From contig JAGUCH010000006.1 of assembly GCA_019096065.1 (NCBI GenBank), forward strand, positions 5,290,001-5,354,000: 64,000 bases of DNA, in the 5' to 3' direction. This document shows positions 57,602 through 64,000 of this stretch, one piece after another. Each line of letters starts with the position of its first letter. Positions within the stretch are counted from its first letter, which is position 1. The position numbers and the translations under genes are program-made. This DNA is from Paracyclopina nana (lineage: Eukaryota; Arthropoda; Copepoda; Cyclopoida; Cyclopettidae). The notes beneath the pieces were generated by a model that was not told the origin of the DNA, did no database searches, and saw only the letters and a program-made list of their open reading frames with translations.

Positions 57602-60600
57602 TCAAACCGTGGAAACGCTGAGAAGCACAGGCTCATTTTTGATGCTTCCACTGTTGGAAGAGGCCGACGTGTTGTTTGGAGGCTGGTAGTGATTTTGCTG
57701 GTCAGATGAGCGGGGCCTGTACCCGCTGATATTGGCAGAAGCCGAGGGCGATTTCCTCATCTCATTTTCCCAGTTCTTGCTTTGAATCAGATTCAGCTGC
57801 TTTCTCCTCCGCTCCTTGGCGCTGTCCAAGTGCTTTTTCCGATCCTCTTTTGACCAATAGCGGCCCATCTGCAATTCGCAGAAAAAATGCTGCATTTGAC
57901 AAGAGCCTCTTATACACAGAGTGACCTACTATTTTCCCCTGCTGCGCGTCTATCTATTCATAAGTAGGCAACGTTGCAGGTCCTAATTGGCTCTATATAG
58001 CTAGTCAATTTACACCGTCAAAGCCAATGTAGCTGCACAGCTTTCTAAAAGCTATATTGACTGCAGCAAAGATAGGCAATTTGCAATCATTAATTTTTTA
58101 CCACTAGATGGCGCGATTTCCTACTCTAAATTGTTAGGCTAAGTTAACCGCGCTATTTTCATAATCACGCTATTTAAATAGCTTATAGCATAAAACCTCT
58201 ACTAATAGCAGCTATTTATATGCTATTTCAATACATTTCATGCTATATTTGAATAGCTTGTGACATAAAACCTCTATAAATAGCGGCTATTTATATGCTA
58301 TTTCAATACATTTCATGCTATGAGCTACTTAAATAGCTTGACTATGCAAAAAGTGCCAAAGCCTTTGATAAGTATGCTAAAAAGGTTGTTAGAGTTAAAA
58401 AAATTACTAAACGTTTGGCCGCCTATGCAAAGTTGTAGCAACTATTTTGATGAGAATTTACTTATGGCCGCTAGATGGCGCGCATGTGTTCTTACCTTGA
58501 ATTCTGACATTGCATCATCGTCAGTGGTGAAGCCTCGTTCTTCGCACACTTTTTTGGCCCGCTCTTTCAGCATTTTATTGCGGGCTGGCCTTCGGGTGAT
58601 GTAACGCGTCCCATCCGGCCTTACTTTGACCTTCCACTCCCAATTGGCGCCAGAGTCACCTGATCCACCTGCTTCAGGTGGAGGTGGGACGGCCGGAGGT
58701 GGCGGAGCCTGGAAAACCGGCTTCTTTGGCGGGGGCGCGGGTTTGGCCTCGGAGGCCGGCGTAATGAGGCTCTGGGGGCGGGGCATGGTGCCCTTGAGGG
58801 GCATTTTGCCCACAACTGTCCTTTGAGCGGGCTTTCGGCTCGGTTTCACCAGCGACAAGGCCTTGGCCGTGTTGAGGTTGAGCGTCGGGCCGGCCGAGCC
58901 CGAGGGCCGTTTATTGACCGGCCCGAGGCTCTGCTTGAGCCAGTGCTCGACCTCCTTCAATTTGGCCTCTCTGCTGTGAGGATCTTCAGCACTGTTCACC
59001 TCCGAGGCCATGATCATGCTCGTGCTCATATTCATGCCAAGGTTGTCAAAGTTCTTGTTTTTGTCATATTTAGTCAGGCTCGTCGACCTCGGAAGTTGAG
59101 GCCGCTGCTGCTGCTGTATTATGACAGCCTCGGAGAACTGAGCTTTTTTGTTCGACCTCAATTGGACGTTGTCAAAGGGCAGAGCGTACACTTGCTCGTC
59201 GTTCTCACTCACTTCAGGAATGGTTTCGTAGATGGGCTCAGTGTACACCGAGGCCGTCGAGGCCGGTGGCAACAACGGCCTCAGGTTGTGCTTCGCCGAA
59301 ATGGCCTCGCAGTCCATTTTGATGTCTTTGAGCTTTTTGTCGACGTAATACAGCTCGCGGTCGATTTCGCCGGAGCTTTCACTTTTGGTCGACGATTTTG
59401 ACGTGTTCAGATCGACCTCGACCTGATGGCCCGAATCGCTCGAACTTGAACTGGCCTTGCGAGCCTTCGACCCATTCGAGGCTGTCGAGGAAAAACTCTT
59501 GTTGGTGGCGTCGATCAAAAGGCTGTCACCGCTGCCGTTGGTGCCAAAGCTGTTTCGGTCGCCGCAAGTGAACTCCAAATCGTCCTCGAGGACGAGAGGC
59601 CGCGCCACCAAAAAGCTAATGTCGCCATTGGAGGCCATGAAAATGTCCTGGGCTTGCTGCTTGCTCTTAACGTCGACACCGTTGATTTGGATGATTTGGT
59701 CGCCCAGCCTCAAACGGCCGTCGGAGGCCGCGAGGCCGTCCGGGTGGATATCGTCGATGAAAATGTCGGTGAAACCGTCGTCTGCGTCGGTCTCATAGCA
59801 CAACGTGAGCCCAAGTCGTTCATCTCGACTTGCTCGGTGCAAAAGCACTTCCTAAAATTGGAATTGCGAATTAAAGCTCGGTTTACATAGACAGAAGATT
59901 TTTTTTTCACGGACTGCCAGACAAAAAGCGACTCATGTTACCACGTGATAATTTAGGATGATCAAAAGAGCCATTTGTTTTGGAGCCCCCCTTTTTTTTG
60001 CCTGATCATCTTATATAGAGAAATGTAAATCATTTTGCGCTGCGCCATATTCCAAATTGGGCAAGTGGGGCGAATAAAAGTTGCGCTGTTTGGTATTCTT
60101 CTGCGAAAAAGGAGCTGTAATCACCCGAGTTTGTCTTAAAAAGCAAGAAGGGGGAGATCTGAGGAGGCTCGTTCCCTACACAGTAATTTAGCAATCATGA
60201 ATCGAACGTGAAATGGCCAGGCAAAAATCTGTGAAAAATATTCGTTGTTTTGTGCTAAAAAAATAGTACTACTATTTGAATTTGGAAAAGGCCGGATAAG
60301 GAACGAGCCAAATGCTAGTAGAAGCCAGAAGGGCGATCCCATATTCGAATTTTTAGTCAAGTTACGTAGCTAAAACAGCAACCTTACTTGATCAGTCAAG
60401 TTCAGCTTGTTCTAGCCAAGTTCGGTTCGTTTTAGCTATGTTCAGTTGACCGCTGAGCTGACACGCCAACGCGTTGTACATCAGCAGCTGATGAGCAAAG
60501 TTAGCTTTTCTCAATTAAGCAAGCTTCAGCTACTACGCATAAGAGAACACTTTTTGTAGCCAAGTTCAGCTTGGCAACTGAACTTAGCTAGGCAAGCAAG

Positions 60601-63208
60601 CTAGTACTACATAAAATTAAGCCAAGTTAAGTTCTACCTACATAAATATCTGGGAACGGAACTGAACTAAACTTAACTTTTTACCTAACTTAACTTCTCT
60701 AACAGGTCAATATGGGAACGCCCTAGAGTTTACTTTAGGCACGACGATTCAGGAATACAGATTTCCATTACAAGGGGGGACTTGTTCAAATCCAAAGAAA
60801 GCCCAGGCTCCAAACGTACAAACAAAGAAGGAAGAGATTACAAAAATCACAAAGAAAACTCTCAAAAAAACCCTCTTTTCTTAAGCACAAAAATCCTGGT
60901 TAAAAACTCTTGCATTGATTCCCACTTAGAAATTCAAAAGCTTTGAGGAATCTCAAAGTTATAAAGTTGTAAAAACAAGCATCATTAATGTTTATGCTGC
61001 TAGAAATGGCAAGTTTATTTAGGCAGCCAGCATCAGCATCAGCAGTGGAAAAGCCAGAGGAAAGAAGATCTAAATATAGGAATGTCACGGCTCTTTCCAA
61101 TTACACAAGAACGAAAGGAGGGAGAATATATCCCAAGGGACATTTACAGATGACTCATCAACATTTCTTGCCACCATTAGTTTCTCAATTTTTCGTTTTC
61201 CTATAACATCATCGATTTTCTGAGCCCCAGCTCAAAGCAGACAAAACATTTAGCAAGAATTTAATTACGTCTTTTCATGCTAAAGAATTGTTTCTCTCTT
61301 TTTTTAGCTGCAAATACATGTAGCTCAATTAAGGAAAAAATATGCTCAGTGTGGCAATTTGGCTCACCCTAGCTTTAATTGCAACCAAGGGATTATTTAA
61401 GATCTTGTGCGATATTTTGTGGTTTTATGACTCTGTATATGGTGAATTTATGGCGCACACGTGTGGCTCGACTGCAGATTTTGATCAAAAGCTTGTATTC
61501 TGCCAAGTATGCGCATAATGAGATGTAACGACCAAATTTACTTGGCTTCAATCAACACAAAAGAGCTCTTTTCTTCCATTGCAAAAAGTAATTTATATTC
61601 ACCACCCTACCACGAACTGCATACATGTACAACTAAGCCACTCTAGGGCGAAACTTTTCTCACTTCCAAAGTTATCCCATTTAAAATTTGAGCTGCTTCC
61701 ATTTAGCAGTAGGCAACTTCCTTTTTTCCTTAAAGGCCAAATTTCCTATTAAGCCCCTTTTTGGCTTACATGCAATGCAAAAGTTTGGGTGAGCTCCAAT
61801 TCACACTTTAATTTGACTTTTATGCAGAAACAAAGAGGACTCTTTAAAACCAAAGAGTACCAAAAATGTTGTTAAAAATGTGTTTAGAGCTCGTGAATTT
61901 GACCATTTTTCCGAGTTTCTGACCTGTGTACTTTATTGCTGAGCTATGCAACGTTTTACTGAGCTGTGCAGTTTATAATTGAGTTGTGCAGTTTATTTTT
62001 GAGTTGTGCACTAGATAACTGAGCTCTGCAATGTTTTATTGAATTATGGAGTTGAGTGCTGAGCAATGCTGAGCAAAGATGAGCTTTGCAATGTAATACT
62101 GATTTATATGGCAGGTTAGCGAAAAATGCACTGCAATACTGAGCTGTGAGTAGATTACTGAACTATGCAGTAGATCACTGAACTGTGCAGTCAATTACTA
62201 AACTATGCAGTAGATTACTGAGCAATGCAATGCACGACTGAGCTTTTTAGTGCAATACTGAGCTATGCAGTAGATAATGAATTAAGCAGTAAATTACTGA
62301 GAAATGCAATGCACGACTGAGCTTTTTAGAGCAATACTGAGCTATGCAGTAGATTACTGAACTATGCTGTAGATTACTAAGCAATGCAATGGACTTCTGA
62401 GCTTTTTACTGCAATACTGAACTGTTTAATAGATTACTGAACTATGCAGCAGATTACTGAGAAATGCAATGCACTACTGAGCTATTTAGTGCAATGCTGA
62501 GCAATGTAGTAGATTACTGAGTTATGCAATAGATTACTGAAATATGCAGTAGATTACTGAACTATGCAGTAGATCAATGAACTATGTAGTACATCAATGA
62601 ACTATGCAGAAGATTACTGAGCAATATAATGCACTTCTGAGCTATTTTGTGCAATGCTGAGCTATACAGTAGATTACTGAACTATGCAGTAGCTTACTGA
62701 ACTATGCAGTAGATTACTGAACTATGCAGTAGATTACTGAACTATGCGCAGTAGATCAATGAACTATGCAGAAGATTACTGAGCAATACAATGCACTTCT
62801 AAGCTTTTAAGAGCAATACTGAGCAATGCAGTAGATTACTGAACTATGCAGTTCACTACTGAGCTGAGCAATAAATCCAGACATAATCACTTCAATTAGA
62901 TTTGGCATTCTCATTTTTGCTCGAGATTGAATTTAGAAAATCACCTCATAGTCAAGCGCAGGTAAGTCTTCCTCAATGACCTCCTCTTCATCGGGCTCCT
63001 CATGGTCTTGGAGCTGGTGGCCATTTTCTTCTCTGGCGAGATGCTGTGCCACTTCTGGCGAGGCTGTTGGAATGTATGCTGAATTTCTGTGTGAATTCAT
63101 CTCTGAGGGCTTCCTTCGGAGCACTTCCACTGTGATGGGCTCAGAGGCCGTCAAAAAGGCCTCCACTGCCTCCTCGTGGGAACATTGTGAAACATCACGA
63201 CCGTTCAC
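57602..63208 (-). CDS. Pdzrn3: PDZRN3/PDZRN4-like protein, C-terminal part (5' end beyond the window)
   Basis: In the family, PDZRN3/4 are RING-finger E3 ligases with PDZ domains acting at synapses and in Wnt/MuSK signalling. Three exons are visible: 63208-62945, 59851-58496 and 57868-57602, all phase 0, giving 628 residues. The first holds the end of a PDZ domain ([18 protein letters not shown], then [10 protein letters not shown]). The second opens with a complete PDZ domain ([11 protein letters not shown], then [12 protein letters not shown] and FLVARP). It continues through a Ser/Pro-rich linker to a block near its end ([19 protein letters not shown]) that is highly typical of PDZRN3. The last exon starts [14 protein letters not shown], also typical. 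The C-terminus SVSTV is a class I PDZ ligand. The RING and first-PDZ start must lie to the right of the window, and I found no exon for them at 63,209-64,000. Confidence 0.9.
58101..58114 (+). promoter_or_regulatory. CTCF-like motif 1 in PDZRN-like intron
   Basis: CCACTAGATGGCGC matches CCASYAGRKGGCRS at every position. Confidence 0.5.
58169..58339 (+). repeat. Tandem duplication, unit about 73-75 bp
   Basis: Unit one 58169-58241, unit two 58242-58316, partial unit three to about 58339. Shared words include CATAAAACCTCT and GGCTATTTATATGCTATTTC. Each unit starts near a GCTATTTAAATAGC-like palindrome. Confidence 0.85.
58468..58481 (+). promoter_or_regulatory. CTCF-like motif 2 in PDZRN-like intron
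   Basis: CCGCTAGATGGCGC matches the CTCF core with one mismatch. Same orientation as the site 367 bases to the left. Confidence 0.45.
60330..60724. mobile_element. MITE B, copy 2
   Basis: A 395-bp copy of the element at 11368-11761, with ends AGGGCGATCCCATATT and the inverse AGGGCGTTCCCATATT. AGA flanks both ends. The shared interior includes GACACGCCAACGCGTTGT and AGAGAACACTTTTTGTAGC-like words. No coding capacity. Confidence 0.88.
61930..62873 (+). repeat. Degenerate satellite, 20-bp unit with 80-bp higher-order period
   Basis: About 47 diverged units of AGATTACTGAACTATGCAGT or close variants run head to tail. The variant word AATGCAATGCAC (or a close form) starts near 62224, 62303, 62383, 62463, 62623 and 62785, that is every 79-80 bases or twice that. 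Four 20-bp units therefore form a higher-order repeat in the right-hand two thirds. The array lies wholly within an intron. Confidence 0.88.
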
Positions 63209-64000
63209 CTGCAACCAGCAAAAAAGGCTGACATTAGACCACCCAAAATCTCCCCTTTTGATGTGGATTATGCAGAGCTTTTTTCACTTGTCTCCGCGTA
63301 CTTCTTTTGCCAAGGCCATAAATTGATAAATCTTGCGAGCAAAAAAATCTTCATTATGAAGATGGATCGAGCCAATTGGGCAAATTACTTTGATTCGCGC
63401 CCACTGAATCATCTCATTTCCATACAGATGAAAAGTTCTTCCTTCACACATCTGCCACATGGTGGACTATAGTGCTATTTAATAATAAGACCAGTGTGTG
63501 TGTGGTCAATTGCTGGCTCACAGTGGGGAAAAAACCTTACATGACTAAGTAAAATAATAATGCAAAAAAGGATGGAGAACAAAAAGGCTCAGTCTTTGTA
63601 AGGGTTTTTTCTTGCGTATCTTGTTGGCCACACAGTGGCCCAAATTGGCTGGAAAAGGGCCAAAATGGATGATGAGATGATGGAAGTTTTAAAAGTGTTG
63701 CTGTGAGTTGTGCAGGGGGGAAATTTTATCCCCACATCATCTTATCCCGAAGGTGTTTGAGCACGTCATCTCTTATTTTCCCTGAGGTTCTAACCCCATA
63801 TTTGCGCCAATTTATTCCTGCCAACAGAAAAGAAATCGATAATTCCCTTCTCCTCCAAAGATATGAGATTGCGGGAAAACCAGTTGGTTTGGAGGCAAAC
63901 TCGACGTGAGCTTCCAATGAATGGCTCTATTTGTTGAAAGTGAGGCCAGTTTTAGGTTTTCACAGATTTTTATCAGCATTGCACACCTTGCTTTATCGTC
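63209..64000 (-). other. PDZRN-like intron, continuing off the window
   Basis: No exon for the RING or the start of the first PDZ domain is seen here. Contains three CACTGTG/CACAGTG-class words or near forms and short frames without motif. Confidence 0.5.

Larger units (their letters stand above)
57869..58495 (-). other. Last intron of the PDZRN-like gene
   Basis: A 627-bp intron holding two same-orientation CTCF-like motifs and a short tandem duplication, listed separately. Confidence 0.75.
59852..62944 (-). other. Large intron of the PDZRN-like gene
   Basis: A 3.1-kb intron between the two PDZ-encoding exons. It holds MITE B copy 2 and a long degenerate satellite. The remainder is AT rich with no supported coding. 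Confidence 0.7.

Noticed and set aside
63726-63917. Upstream exon of the PDZRN-like gene
   Set aside because: The frame has no RING or PDZ residues and no suitable splice sites in phase with 63208.

Overview
The window is nuclear DNA of a protostome animal, most likely an arthropod. The evidence is an AT-rich sequence with intron-split genes, many introns of only 50-66 bp with GT-AG ends, an innexin-type gap-junction gene, and short tandem-repeat and transposon debris. I cannot name the species from the sequence. All exon models below were built by hand from reading frame, splice sites and protein family motifs.

Layout. Positions 1-14,500 hold no gene I can support. They carry a SINE-like/foldback repeat (two copies), short terminal-inverted-repeat elements (MITEs), an inverted pair of degenerate minisatellites and a 20-bp minisatellite. 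From 14.5 to 51.2 kb the window is gene dense: an SLC22-type transporter (+), the ERI1 3'-5' exoribonuclease (-), a salt-inducible kinase (-), Integrator subunit 2 (+), a long AT-hook thymine DNA glycosylase (+), a USP4/15-type deubiquitinase (-), an innexin (+), a small PHF13/PHF23-like PHD protein (-) and a secreted Kelch-type protein (-). Positions 51.2-57.6 kb look non-coding. From 57.6 kb to the right edge lies the 3' part of a PDZRN3/4-like gene (-). Its introns contain a second copy of the MITE seen at 11.4 kb, a degenerate 20-bp satellite with an 80-bp higher-order period, and CTCF-like motifs.

Function. The genes are mostly conserved housekeeping or signalling genes and do not form a pathway. 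Three act on chromatin or RNA (ERI1, INTS2, TDG), the PHD protein is probably chromatin-linked, and SIK, USP15 and PDZRN are signalling or ubiquitin related. Neighbouring genes often run convergently with short gaps (SLC22/ERI1, innexin/PHD) or divergently (SIK/INTS2, USP15/innexin).

I found no clear new multi-gene system. The most interesting observations are genome-scale patterns. These are short, in-frame, stop-free introns in several genes; the 7-mer CACTGTG present several times more often than expected; GAGGYC/GRCCTC words crowded into exons; paired MITEs with matching 3-bp target duplications; and good CTCF-type motifs between and within genes. The innexin model also has one exon junction that does not close in frame.
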